Notes: generated from the letters alone by a model not told the origin. Positions 1 to 11,112 are shown, numbered from the stretch's first letter. The stretch: DNA of 64,000 nucleotides from Nyssa sinensis (GCA_008638375.1 CM018041.1:12694552-12758551), one strand, 5' to 3'. Translations and numbers: made by a program.

Positions 1-1020
1 TTTTTAGTACCCGGTATCTTCCCAAACCTCACTGGTTGGATAAGTGCTAATTACACCAACACGTCTTTGCCAAACGACAATGGAGGTGACAATTTGCGCT
101 CCATTTTTCCATCAAACAAATGCTTTTGCCGATTTCGCCATCCATGTGATGGTGGTAGAAAACGACAATGGCACATGTAGCATATCTTCTTTCCGTTAGA
201 GAAATGTAGGGAACATGCATCTTTATTGCAAACCGGACATGCCAGATACCCCTTAGTGCTCCACCCAGACAAGTTCCCGTATGCTGGAAAGTCATTTATG
301 GTCCACAGTAATGCTGCATGCAATTGAAATGTCTCGTTCTTAGAGACGTCGTATGCCTCCACTCCCACCTCCCACAATTCCTTTAACTCATCCACTAAAG
401 GATAGCAAGTACACATTAATTTGATTACCAGGAGACTTCGGCACTGGAATAAGCAACTGACATGAAGATAAATGGTTCTTTCATACATTTCCACTGGTGG
501 CAAGTTATACGGCACAAGCAACACCGGCCACATGCTGTAGGCATTACTCATGTCACCGAATGGATTGAAACTGTCGCTAGCCAGCCCAAGTCGTACTGTT
601 ATGGGCCTCATTTGCAAACCATTCGTGATTTGTATCAAACTCAAGCCCAAGTATGAGAATCTGCTGGATGCCTACATACATTTTCCTCAGCAACACGCTT
701 TTCTTTATGCCACCGCATATCTTCTGTCGTTTTCTGAGACATGTACAACCTTTGTAGTCTAGGTTTTAAGGGAAAATATCTCAACACCTTATGCGGAATT
801 GTCTTTCTCTTTCCTTCATTCAGCTTGAACCTGGGTTCGTGGCACACCATACACTCCTTACATTGTTCAATCTCCTTCCAAAATAACATGCAATCATTTT
901 GCAAGCATGTATGAGAATATACCCAAGGCCCAAATCTCTTAATATTCTTTTCGCCTCGTAATATGATTTCGGAAGGATCTCCCCAGTAGGAAGCACTGCT
1001 TTAATCAATTCAACGACCAT
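1..1020 (-). pseudogene. CACTA transposase TNP2 domain, copy A, frameshifted
   Basis: Translating the minus strand gives broken pieces of the TNP2 transposase that is continuous at 34337-35644. The start (MVVELIKAVLP near 1020), the CHEP and CPVCNKDACS cysteine motifs and the PSHGWRNRQK segment are all recognisable. At least three frame changes split them; one is a lost T in the run near 900 compared with copy B. The C-terminal part, including the conserved HNLDVMHIEKN segment, lies left of the window. It cannot encode a working transposase as it stands. Family assignment is secure; the exact number of lesions is read by eye. Confidence 0.9.
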
Positions 1021-1335
1021 ATTAAATTATTTGTTACTCCATCGGTTGATGGTCTTAATATGAAGGAGTTTCACGAGAAAGTCCAGTTTCGAAAACTTAT
1101 CACAACCCGGATATAACGGCTGCCTTGCTTCCCTCAACAAGGACTCAAACACTTCTGATTGTCCTGGTGTCATCCTGTGACTACTCTCCCCAATTGTAGC
1201 CCCTGTACAAGTCTGCCAACATTTGTGGAAAGCCTTCGTAACCAACCCCAACATTAGCAACAAAGTCAGTCGTCGTCGTCTTCTTCTTCATCCTCAAATA
1301 CCACTTGTACGTCACAGGCATTCCTCGTGAAATTC

Positions 1336-1536
1336 CTAACACGTATGCCTCTTGTCTATCCCGTGTTGGAGTAGGTGCTCTTTGACCTCATCTATGTGCA
1401 TATAATCCCTATTATTGCACCTCCTACATGGACATCTTATCCTATTTCTCCCATCTGCAGATGCACGAGCAAACTCAATAAAATCTTTGATCCCTTCACA
1501 TACCCTGGCAAATGCCTGCCCCTCAAGTCCATCCAA
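1336..1536 (-). pseudogene. Transposase-associated N-terminal domain, copy A
   Basis: A 66-residue minus-strand frame contains GIKDFIEFARASADG followed by CPCRRCNN and a YMHIDEVKEHLL segment. This is the signature of the small cysteine/histidine domain found at the N-terminus of plant CACTA TNP2 transposases (Transpos_assoc family), presumed to bind DNA or zinc. An acidic linker encoded by GTCGTC-type codons follows (about 1262-1335). The frame then breaks, so the domain is no longer joined in frame to the TNP2 part at 1-1020. Confidence 0.85.
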
Positions 1537-1639
1537 CTCTTATCCATTTTCGTCTACCTAATACAAGTCAAAAATGGTACTCATTATAAATATGAAACAT
1601 GAATCCTATCACCTCCAACTTCTCTCTAAAGGGTAAGGT

Positions 1640-1888
1640 GGTCCTATCCCATTCGTGAATGCATAATCTACATTGCAATCAGTAGCAAATCAAATGCTTG
1701 ATTCCACTTGGACAAAATTTCGGCAGCCTCTCCCCATGGTTCTCCAAGTATATGAGATAGACGTTAGCACGCCTAAATATATACCCAGAGAACAATAAAA
1801 GACCGTGCTGAAATTTTGTCATAGTGGAATATTCAAGCATGAGAAGCTATTGATTGCAATGCAGATTTATGCATTCCCGAACTGTCCT
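1640..1888. repeat. Long inverted repeat in the CACTA leader, copy A
   Basis: The left arm (about 1640-1728) and right arm (about 1803-1888) are near-complementary. For example, GAATGCATAATCTACATTGC on the left pairs with the complement of GCAGATTTATGCATTCCCGA on the right, and GACAAAATTTCGG pairs with CTGAAATTTTGTC. The loop is about 75 bases. It lies upstream of the transposase in the likely 5' leader and would fold as a hairpin if transcribed. Confidence 0.8.
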
Positions 1889-3265
1889 CTCTAGACAATT
1901 CAAGAATCGATTTTCATATATACGAGCTCAATCGCGAATAAATTTCGCGACAAGATTCACATGTGATGAAAATGACTCCCGAACAAGGCTAGGCTTACAT
2001 GAATGCAATTATACATTGAAGTTACATGATTATTTAGTTACAAACACTACTAATACAAGAACATGACATTTGAGCTAATTTAAATATATATTCAGGACAC
2101 GGCAGAGCAAGGCGAGAGTAGATTCTTCAGCCCAGTCTTGAGCCAATGTCGGGTTTTACAAGTTATAAGTAAGAGATAGTCCCTTCTCTTGCTTTTTTAG
2201 TTTTTATCAAAACTTAAGTCCTTGCCAATGACCATTGTAGTACTATGTGAATATCTAACTAAATATAGACAGTCAAATATGCACTTTCCAAGGCTGCCAT
2301 TTATTTTTTTCATTACAGGATATGATCTGCAAAGGGAAGGCTTATCGTATAATTTCCATTTTGCAGACAAAACTATAATAAGAGGGAGAAAGTTGTGCGT
2401 CCATGAAGAACTCAGAATTGTTCATAGATATCCGAAAAGTATTTGTCCAAATCAAATAGTCTCTACGGGAATCGGTGGTCTATGAAGTGACTAGTGCTAC
2501 TAAATGCTGACAAAATGTTGAAGGCCCACCAAAATATGTATCATCTTCATATATGGTATTTCTATCAAAAGTAATTTTTTTTTAATTTAGAAAGCTCCAA
2601 ACACTCATTTAATTGATTGAATGATTAAATTTCTACATATTCTACGGAGAATAACAAAATTTTGCCTAGTCAACATGGTATATACCAAACTAAAAAAAAA
2701 ATTAAGAAAAAAATTATACAACAAAATTCAAAAAAAAAAAAAAAAACAGTTTAGTAACATTCTGTGTGTTAAATCCTATCACATCACCTTAGAACAGTTA
2801 AGTTCAAAATTAATCCAACCACATCTCAAGACTTCCAACATACATTCACAACATTGATTTTTTCCAACTGATACACTAAAACACAAATGCAAAGAAAGGC
2901 TATCTCATCTAAGAAATTTTCTAATAAAAAAACCTTGCTCCCATTAATCAGCAGATAAAATTGTCATGCTTTATGAAAATGTTGAACACATACCTATTTA
3001 TACGGTTTGTATTTTCATATGTTTGTTGAAATATTTTAGACAACAAAAAAGGGAAAAAAAAAAAAAAAAAAGAGAAAAGAAGAAGTTTCAACATACCTGA
3101 TGCTGAGATTGACAAAGAGATTGGAGATAAAGAGATTGAGAGAAGAAGATGAATGGGCGTGCAACTAATTGAGAGATGATCGAAGAAGAATATCTACGGG
3201 GTAGTGCTATCGGCAGTTATGGCAGTTGATGTGGCGGTGGCGATCTTCGTCAATCGGCAATGGAG
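1889..3265. other. CACTA 5' leader without a recognisable gene, copy A
   Basis: No coding homology is recognised. There are poly-A runs near 2727 and 3056. A short frame near 2315-2480 is preceded by acceptor-like sequence (CATTACAG) and could be captured host DNA, but I do not recognise it. Homopolymer length differences in copy B argue against a conserved protein. Confidence 0.4.
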
Positions 3266-3394
3266 GGAGATCGAAATAGAGAGAGAGAGAGAGAGAGTGT
3301 GTAGATCGATACACAGAGAGAAGGAGAAGAGAGCGTCTGAGAGAGAGAGAGAGAGAGGGAGAGATCGAGTTTGCGATTTGAGATATAAGGACTT

Positions 3395-3728
3395 ATTAGC
3401 GACGCCCTCGTGCGTCGCTAATAAGAATTCGAACGTCGCTAACTTGACGTAAAATGACAGCGTTTAATTTACTCATATTATTAACGACGTAAACACAAGC
3501 GTCGCTAATAGTATTAACTATTACCGACGCACACGGACGTCGCTGATGGCCACTTGTATGTCGCGGATAGGTTTGCACCTATTTTTACGCGCGGGAAACT
3601 AGATTTTTATTTTTTTTTTTTACTAATTTTAGCGACACACGCTTGTACGTCGCTAAAAGTGACCTTTGGCGACGCATGTTGAGCGTCGCTAATAATGTGC
3701 GTCGCGAAAAGTTACTTTTCCTGTAGTG
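3395..3728. repeat. CACTA subterminal repeats and terminal inverted repeat, copy A
   Basis: Many copies of a GCGTCGCTAATA-like motif occur in both orientations (near 3397, 3412, 3435, 3507, 3530, 3642, 3668, 3682). The first pair forms a palindrome with an 11-bp stem (ATTAGCGACGC / GCGTCGCTAAT) around a 6-base loop. In CACTA elements such subterminal repeats are bound by the TnpA-type protein. The block ends in the 14-bp terminal inverted repeat. Confidence 0.85.
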
Positions 3729-3889
3729 TGTAACAAGAACTGGTAATAATCTTTAATAATTGAATTCGTAGCAAGCTAGTATTGCTTTAGAGAACCAGTC
3801 TTTTATTACTTGCATTGGAGGTCCCTTTCAGAGGTCTTTGAATACAGACCAGACCTATGATTCCTTCAACAACTATGATGTTTCCAGGG

Positions 3890-4205
3890 GTCTTGTTTAT
3901 CAAGATGGCCTAGACCTCTAACTCTTGCATTGGATGCAAGGTTTTTAGGGGTCTACACATTGAGATGGACCAGACTTGTAACTGTTGCATTGAATGCAAG
4001 GTTTTTAGGGGTCTGTCCATTGAGATGGACTAGACCTGTAACTCTTGCATTGGATGCAAGGTTTTAAAGGGTATGTACATTGAGATGAACCAGACCTGTA
4101 ACTCTTGCATTGGATGCAAGGTTTTTAGGGGTTTGTACATTGAGATGGACTAGATCTGTAAATCTTGCATTGGATGCAAGGTTTTTAGGGGTTTGTACAT
4201 TGAGA
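3890..4205. repeat. 60-bp minisatellite in the Tat element, copy A
   Basis: About five tandem copies of a 60-bp unit, each containing CTTGCATTGGATGCAAGG and ending in a GTTTTTAGGGG-like sequence. TTGCATTGGATGCAA is itself an imperfect palindrome. It lies downstream of the integrase (element orientation), where Tat elements often carry tandem repeats. Confidence 0.95.
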
Positions 4206-4271
4206 TAAGAACACTCGGATAAATAAAAAAGAAGATTTTTATTGATAGTATTTTTGCAGGTGTTCTAGATT

Positions 4272-5310
4272 TTAAGGCCTGGTTACAGATTTTCCCGTCA
4301 TGTCCTTTAACCAATACGTGGTGGGCCTTGCTATCTTGATTATCTTGTATGGGCCTTCCCAATTATGGGAGAGCTTTTCCATGGTGGGATCCTTGGTGTT
4401 GGAAAATATTCTTCTTAGGACGAGATCTCCGAGCTGGAAGCTGAGGGGTCTCATCCCTTGTCTGGAGCTATTGGCCAACCTGCGCTAATATGCTTCCATC
4501 TTGATCCTGGCTTGATCTCGTCTTTCTTCAAGTAGATCCAAGTTTTTCGCCAACTGCTGATCGTTGTTCTCTTGGCCAAAGGTGTCTGTTCTCAAGGTCG
4601 GCATGCCTATTTCGACAGGAATCACCGCTTCCGAGCCGTACGGGAGAGAAAATGGCGTTTCAGAGCTTGGTGTTCTTCTTGTAGTTCTATAAGCCCAAAG
4701 CACACCGGGGAGTTCTTCGACCCATCTTCCTTTGGCATCAACCAACCTTTTCTTAATGGCATTAAGAATTGTGCGGTTGGTGAACTCGGCCTGTCCGTTT
4801 GCTTGGGGGTGCCCTGGGGAAACAAAATGATGGTTGATGTGTAGGTCCTTGCAAAATTTCTCGAAAAGTTTGCCGGCAAACTGCGTACCATTATCTGAAA
4901 TGATGACGGGAGGTATGCCGAACCTACAGACTATGTTCCTCCATATGAAGCATTTTACTTCTACTTCTGCCGATATGAGTGAGAGGTTCAACCTCTGTAC
5001 ATTTGGAGAAGTAATCAATGGCGACCAGTAAGTATTTTCTGTTTGGAAGGGCCTTTGGTAATAATCCTATGATGTCCATCCCCCACTGAGCAAAGGGCCA
5101 TGGGCTAGCGATAGGAATCAGCTCATAGTGGGGCTTGTGCTGATATGAAGCGAATCGTTGGCATTTATCGCATTTTTGGACATATTCTTTGGCTTGCTTC
5201 AGCATGCTAGGCCAATAGTAGCCCTGAGTTAGGGCTCGGTTGGCTATGGTTCTGCCACCATTATAGTTGCCACGGATTCCTTCGTGTATTTCTGCTAAGA
5301 CATATTGAGA
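4272..5310 (-). pseudogene. Tat retrotransposon integrase, copy A, frameshifted
   Basis: The minus strand encodes a zinc-binding region with KCDKCQRFA, then the integrase core: AIDYFSK (first catalytic Asp), SDNGTQF (second Asp) and a PQANGQAE segment (Glu). A C-terminal LGDLVLRR...NWEGPY segment follows. Compared with copy B there is one extra base near 4972, which shifts frame after THI. A stop also separates the core from the C-terminal segment near 4482, and it is shared by both copies. The product would have inserted retrotransposon cDNA; this copy is dead. Confidence 0.9.
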
Positions 5311-5539
5311 TTCTTTTAGAGATAGGCATCACAACAAGGGTTACATGTAAGATCTTGGGTATACTTTCCCATTCAGAACTAAGTACCGAGATGCGCTGAT
5401 TTGAATTCTCCAGGCTTAGTTCTTGTCTTCTAGGAGTAGCCCTTCTTCTATGTATTTGAGGATGGGAGTCATCCAGTTTTGAGTATATTCTAAAATTTGG
5501 AATGATTGTACTTCCTCAATACTTGGGCTGGTTTGATGA

Positions 5540-5960
5540 GAGATCTTCAAGGTTGAATCCCTTTCCGGTTTGAAATGGGAAGCCATATTTGCCAAGGCAT
5601 CGACTCTGGAGTTCTGGCCTCTCTCGATCTTTTGAATGGTGAACTTACTGAAGGAGTTCTATAATGATCCTATTAGCTCTGCATACTGAACCATTCTCGT
5701 ATCTTTGGTGAAAAATTCTCCCGAAACTTGGCTTACCACAAGTTAAGAGTCCAAGAAGACTTCAAGATTTTGAGCTTCATATTCTAAAGCTAGCTTTATC
5801 CTAAGGACGAGGGCTTCGTATTCAGCCTCGTTATTGGAAGCTCTGAATCCCAAGCTAACCATTTTTTCTGTTATAAACCCATTGGGGGACCGAAGTACCA
5901 TGCCAACGCCAGAACCTTTGTCTGTAGACAATCCATCGATATAGAGATGCCATATAGCGG
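5540..5960 (-). pseudogene. Archaeal-type second RNase H of the Tat element, copy A
   Basis: A minus-strand frame contains MSTDKGSGVGMVL, SNNEAEYEAL (catalytic Glu region) and LEVFLDS, followed after a stop by a LVVSQVSGEF-like segment and a VDALANMAS-like tail. This is the additional RNase H domain placed between RNase H and integrase in Tat-lineage elements. Stops inside the tail show decay. Confidence 0.85.
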
Positions 5961-6110
5961 GGTTCTTACCAGGCTGTGCCTTGTCATGTAGTGCTAGAGT
6001 AAATTCAGCAACGAAATCTGTCAGTGCTTGCCCTTTGATGGAGTAAATTCAGCAACGAAATCTCCCAACTCCACAGACCACTTAATCAGGCGCCCTGAGA
6101 TCTCAGGTTT

Positions 6111-6526
6111 TTACAGCATTGATTTTAACGAATAAGCAGTCGAGATCTCAATAGGATGTGCCTGAAAGTAAGGTCTGAGCTTCCGGGCAGAGATTATCAA
6201 AGTGAAAGCCAGCTTTTCAATCTCTAAATACCTTGTTTCTGTGTCTAGAAGTGCCTTACTTACATAGAATACGGGCTTCTGGACTTTTTCGTCCTGCCCG
6301 ACCAGTACAGAATTGACAGCATTTTCTGAGACCGCAAGGTAGAAGAGCAATTTTTCTCCTTGGATTGGCTTTGATAGGAGTTTGGGTGAAGCTAGATACT
6401 GCTTCAATTCTTGAAAGGCTTTTTCACATTCGTCGGTCCATTGTAAGGCCTGATTTCCCCTTAAGGCTTTGAAGAATGGAAGGCAGCAATCCATTCTTCA
6501 AGGCTTGAATGTCTTTCCTGGTTTTT
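6111..6526 (-). pseudogene. Tat RT tail plus RNase H domain, copy A
   Basis: A 127-residue frame has FFKALRGNQALQWT, LPFYLAVSE-like (seen as LLFYLAVSENAV) and RYLEIEKLAFTLIISARKLRPYFQAH, the gypsy RNase H signature. Upstream, PKTRKDIQ is the last recognisable RT segment; a short internal deletion separates it from the RNase H part. RT stops at the LTR edge near 6527. Confidence 0.9.
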
Positions 6527-7110
6527 GGCACTTTCTGATCAGTGGAAGCTCTATTCTTCGTCGTCTGTCAAACACTCAGAGAATAGGATCAGAGAGCCAC
6601 CGAGTTGGCTCCGGTAGTAGCCGCTCCGATGATGAAGTCAGTAAAATAAAGGAAGAACTGTAATTGGAAGTAATTGAATAACTATAATAAAAAAAAAAAA
6701 AAAAACGCACATTGGAATTTTATTTACAGGCTGAGGATTTCCTAAGTTGATTAGAATTCGACCTCGTAAAAGTAAGGATTCGATTGTTATCAAGTAATGA
6801 CAGTTACCATGTTGATCACGGTGCTCCATGAGAATAGGAAGTGAATGATATTCATGAATGGCAGTTTCCTTGTTACGCACTTCTTCCTCATTCTTAGGCT
6901 GGTAATGTATTTGAAGCGGTAATCAGTTCTGGACTCTTTCCTGCAAGTGCTCAGTTATTTCCGTTCTAAAGATGAGATCGGAGGCCGTAGAGAACTCCAA
7001 GCAAGGAAGTTCTGGAGCCCTCATGCAATCTATTCTGGACGGATGGGCTTCGGATGCTCTAAATGTATACATGCTGCACAAGGGCTAGTTTGTCATTCTA
7101 TGGTATAACA
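6527..7110 (-). repeat. Right LTR of the Tat element, copy A
   Basis: It is homologous to 28421-29000 and 41161-41741. It contains CACTTTCTGATCAGTGG near its left edge and ends TATAACA. The first few bases (TGATGT in the left LTR) are missing here because the deletion of gag-RT joined the LTR directly to RT. Confidence 0.9.
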
Positions 7111-7176
7111 CACAAAAAACACTTCAAAGCAATTAATGACTGTTTGTTATAATTGCAGAGCTCATCTCCGTTTAAC

Positions 7177-7274
7177 CTTCTGCAATCCATGCAAGCTTCT
7201 AGCAATTTTGGGTAAGAAGGATGAGAACCAAGTTTTTCCTTAATTACACTCAATATTTCATCGTCTTCATCATG
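7177..7274 (-). pseudogene. KNOX1-domain gene fragment, copy A
   Basis: Reading the minus strand from 7274 gives DEDDEILSVIKEKL followed by GSHPSYPKLLEACMDCRR. The HPSYPKLLEA...DC core is the start of the KNOX1 (MEINOX) domain of plant KNOTTED1-like homeobox regulators, closest to class I. The sequence AAG/GTTAAAC at 7177/7176 could be a donor site at the place where I would expect KNOX intron 1. No start codon is in frame: a TAG lies just upstream and a TGA a few codons earlier. No second half of the domain is seen, because the Tat LTR begins 67 bp further. It looks like a broken host gene or gene fragment. The whole KNOX call rests on about 30 residues. Confidence 0.65.
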
Positions 7275-7660
7275 CTACCGTTCTGAAATTCAGGCGTGAT
7301 CGAGGCCGCTTCGGCCTGCCGAGATTACTCGTCCGATCCAAATATCAGAATCCAATAGCGATTGAAATAAGAAAATCGAGTGAGTGATCAAGAGGGTGCT
7401 GAATGATCAACAGTCTGAAGGATCGTCGATGCTCAAGATAGTGCTGACTAAATAGTACAACTAACTCGATTAACAATCCCACCTCCCCTTCCCCACTAAA
7501 TAATCCAATCCCAAAGCTTAACCATTAAACATTGAAAGAAAAAATAAAAGGTGCCCTTCAAAATTTTGGTGGTAAGGTGTATTAAGGATTTATATTCTTT
7601 ACAATAGCTTCTTCTTTTTTTACACTTCTTGCAATACTGTAGTTACAAATTATTGTTCAT
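7275..7660. other. Sequence upstream of the KNOX fragment, copy A
   Basis: GC-balanced unlike the surrounding AT-rich DNA up to about 7450, so it may be the former first exon or 5' leader of the KNOX gene on the minus strand. No ATG-initiated frame joins the KNOX frame. It turns AT-rich after about 7500. Confidence 0.35.
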
Positions 7661-8175
7661 AAAAATTAGAAAAAAATATTAAAAATTTCTTAAAATAATT
7701 TCTTTAATTTAAAAAATTTATGATATATTTTTTCTATCTAAAAAGATCTTAAAAAAAAAATTTAATACAAAAAAATTTTAATTGTTAACTTCTATTTTAA
7801 CACCGTTAAAAAATGTTATTAATTAAACCAAAATAACCTTCAAAATATATTTTAAAAAATACTAAATAATAGATACAACAAATTCTTCAATCCAACAAAA
7901 AAAATATAAAATAAATTTTTACTTTATAAAATATTATGATTTTTTGGGATTGAAAAATTTATTTTATATATTTTTTTTTTCTAAAATGTATCTTGAAGGC
8001 CATTTTAGTATAATTAGTAATATTTTTTAATAGTGTGAAGATGAAAGTTAACAATTAGATTTTTTTGCATTAAAAATTTCTTTTTTGAACTTTTTAGATG
8101 GAAAAAATATATCATAAATTTTTTGAATTGAAAAATTTATTTTAAAAACTTTTTAGTATTTTTTTTCTAAAAATT
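7661..8175. mobile_element. Foldback MITE 1, copy A
   Basis: An AT-rich, about 515-bp inverted repeat. The left end AAAAATTAGAAAAAAATATT is complementary to the right end, and the complementarity runs through most of both halves, for example TTTATGATATATTTTTTC with its partner near 8100. There is no coding capacity. The same family recurs at 10570-11112. Confidence 0.75.
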
Positions 8176-10569
8176 AATGAATCATTTTTCAAAATAAATG
8201 ACAATAATATTGACAGGTATGATAATTTAAAATTAATTATAAGAAGGTGATCGTAAAAGATATAAGAACTCGCTTAATGTAGTCTAATGATAAATGCTAA
8301 ACACAATTAAATAATTGATCTTGGCAAAATACAATGAGCTACTTGCATTTGTGACAACCTAATAGATTTTGCATTTCCCTTAAAATATAAATGATTTAGC
8401 CAAAAAAAAAAAACGCCAAAATTAGACTTGAGTTCTTAGTAAGGACAATAACGTAATCATCGGAAAATTTTGGAGGAAATTCAAACGCTATATTGGCCAT
8501 TTTGGTAGATTTTGTGATTAAATCTACTAATTTTTGAACTCCATGAAGAAGCCTAAAAATTTCATATGAAGGATAGGCATGTGAGTCCAGGAGGGGAGAT
8601 GACTTGACCCAGAGCCCGCGGGGTAGATAAATAAACCATCTTTTACTAAAAAATATCTTAATATATATCTTGTTTCTTTTAATACAAAAATGAGAGAGGG
8701 AATCTAACCTAACTAAAGTAATGTATTGTTGTAAAGAATCGAACTCATATTAATTGTATGAAGAATAAGGGTTTGTTTGGTTAGGTTTTTAAAGGCAAAT
8801 TTTAAATTTTAAAACGCGAGATACGCGTTTGACAAACTATTAATTATATCTGAATCATTATCCAAGCATAACCTAAATGTTTGTCGAATCTTAATATGCG
8901 AATCCACAATTGGGCTTCGGCCAAGGTCCTTAGATTGGATGCGGCCTGATTTGACTTTTTAGTTGGAGTCCAATTTGGCCCGGCCTCACTCCAAAAATAA
9001 AAAATAAAAAATCAGGCCCTAGCCGTTTTACATGCTTAAATTAGAGGGCTTCATGCTTGCTTATAGTTTGTTTGAAATAGACTATTCTCATTATTTGGCT
9101 CCTAGAAGAAGTAAATTAAGAGAAATTAAAATCAGATTTTATTATTATTTTTCACAAAAATGATAATGTTTTGCTTAATCTAACACTAAATGTTAAAATA
9201 TTTAGTGAGAAAAGTAAAAAGGTTAAAAGAAAATTATTTTTCTTTATTCCGATGCCACAAAAAATTAGGAAAAATAGAAATACAAAGTAAATTTTCACAT
9301 CCTTTTTATTTAGTTTACAATTATTTTTAAAAATATTTTAGTCATTGAAACAATCACTTTATTCGTAAGAATGAGTTCCTATACATTTCTCCCTCCCCTA
9401 GTCTTGCAATGGAAGAATTTTTGTGTATTGGACTATTTTTTTTTTAAAATTTTATTTTAAACTTATATTTCTTAATTAAAAAATAATTTTTTGCATGATA
9501 CAACACGGGAAATAAGGCAAATTTATATTGAATTTGATTTTAGCCAAGCTAAAACTAAATTTTAGTAGTATTACCACTTTTGTTCTAAAGGTAAAATGTT
9601 ATTTTTTGTCAGAACTATCATTCTTTTTCTCTACTACTATTGTAATTTGAACATTGAAACAAGAAAAGTTTGATCAAGTCAGAATCGCGCATTTAGAACA
9701 ATTTGAACTATTGAGATAGATGAAACTTAATAAAACAAAAGTCATATTTGAAATAACATTTGAATTTGTCAAATTTTGAGAGTATGAATAATAATCATTG
9801 AAACATTGCTTTAGAGTTAAGCTACTAAAATATATTTAAAGTAACTCGAATGACTCAATCCTTGTAACTAGTCTAATCTCATCAAATTAGAAAAATTTTA
9901 AATTGCACCCACTTGTCTATTTATTATAATATATTTTTTGCATATAGTATTTTTTATTTATTAAAAGTCTTAAGAATAAGTTTGTCATTTTTAAAAACTA
10001 AATTCATAACATCAAAAAAAACAAAAACTAGGTTAGCAATATTCTATGGAAGGAAATGACAAACTATCACATCATAAGAGAATTAGAGATACAAGTGTAA
10101 CTTGTCAAATAATCACGGTGATGCCTACAATTATAAAAAATAAGAAGAAAACCAGCAAACGTAGAATGTCGGTAGTTTAGAACACGGACAACTGGCACAT
10201 TAGAAGACTTTGGGTTAACTCAGACAATTTTGATTTTTATAGAATTTCTAAAAAGTCATATAATTAAAAACTTTAGCTCTAACTCTCACATTGCTTTATA
10301 AATTCTTAATGTCATCAACATCCCATTACAATCACAGTGATGCATGGTTGATGACCATAATCTAATATAATTTCTTAATTTAAAAGAGAATCTAAATCGT
10401 TAGAATGTCTAAATATTGGTGGAATTAAGAATTTATGAAGCAAACTAAGTTAAGTGACTATTTAATAATACAATAAAAACATATTAATAATCACAGTAAA
10501 CATATAAATTTATTGAATTTTGATAATCAATTTAATATAGGAATTAAAATAAGCCGAAAATTTAATGGG
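8176..10569. other. AT-rich intergenic DNA, copy A
   Basis: No gene or recognisable element. A slightly GC-richer block (about 8870-9060) contains GGCTTCGGCCAAGGTC and GGCCCGGCCTCACTCC. The rest is A/T runs without a usable frame. Confidence 0.5.
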
Positions 10570-11112
10570 TATAATTTAGGAAAAAATGTTTAAAAGTTTC
10601 AAAAATAAAATTTTTAATCTAAAAAACTTATAATACATTTTTTCTATTTAAAAGATTTAAAAAAGAAATTTTTAATACAAAAAAGTTTAATTGTTAACTT
10701 TTATCTTAATACCGTTAAAAAGTATTATTGATTAAACTAAAATAATCCTAAAAATACATTTTAAAAAATACTAAATATTTGATATAATAAATTATTCAAT
10801 CTTTAAAAAAATAGCATTTTTTATTTATCTATAAAGCAAAAAAAATAAATTTTTATTTCATAAAATGTTATGATTCTTTTTGGATTGAAGAAGTTATTTT
10901 ACATATTTTTTAGTTAATTTTTTTCTAAAATATATCTTAAAAATTATTTTAATATAATTAGTAATATTTTTTAACGGTTTTAAGATAAAAATTAATAATT
11001 AAACTTTTTATATTAAAATTTTATTTTTTAAATCTTTTAAATAAAAAAATATAACATAAATTTTTTGAATTGAAAAATTTATTTTAATAATTTTTTCCTA
11101 TATAATTTAAAT
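10570..11112. mobile_element. Foldback MITE 2, copy A
   Basis: A second member of the family at 7661-8175. It is AT-rich, about 540 bp, with complementary halves: TATAATTTAGGAAAAAA at the left and CCTATATAATTTA at the right. It has the same internal TTAATTGTTAACTT motif next to a CCGTTAAAAA motif. Confidence 0.7.

Larger units (their letters stand above)
1..3728 (-). mobile_element. CACTA (En/Spm) transposon, copy A, right part only
   Basis: The window opens inside the TNP2 transposase, read on the minus strand. The element ends with the inverted terminal sequence CTTTTCCTGTAGTG (3715-3728), followed by TGT (3729-3731). The complete counterpart in copy B shows that TGT is the 3-bp target duplication. 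Between the transposase N-terminus and the terminus lie the leader, a long inverted repeat (about 1640-1888), GA-rich runs (about 3266-3362) and a cluster of GTCGC-containing subterminal repeats (about 3395-3715). Confidence 0.95.
3732..7110 (-). mobile_element. Tat-lineage Ty3/gypsy retrotransposon, copy A, right part
   Basis: Right of the CACTA insertion, the minus strand carries in order RNase H (6111-6494), a second RNase H (about 5540-5960) and integrase (about 4272-5310), then a 60-bp minisatellite (about 3890-4205). The double RNase H identifies the Tat lineage. The right LTR spans about 6527-7110 and is followed by CACAA (7111-7115), one base different from the CATAA that precedes the left LTR in copy B. 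Gag, protease and most of RT are deleted. Confidence 0.9.

Noticed and set aside
3890..4205. CRISPR-like regular array
   Set aside because: Units are contiguous 60-bp tandem copies with no unique spacers, inside a plant retrotransposon.
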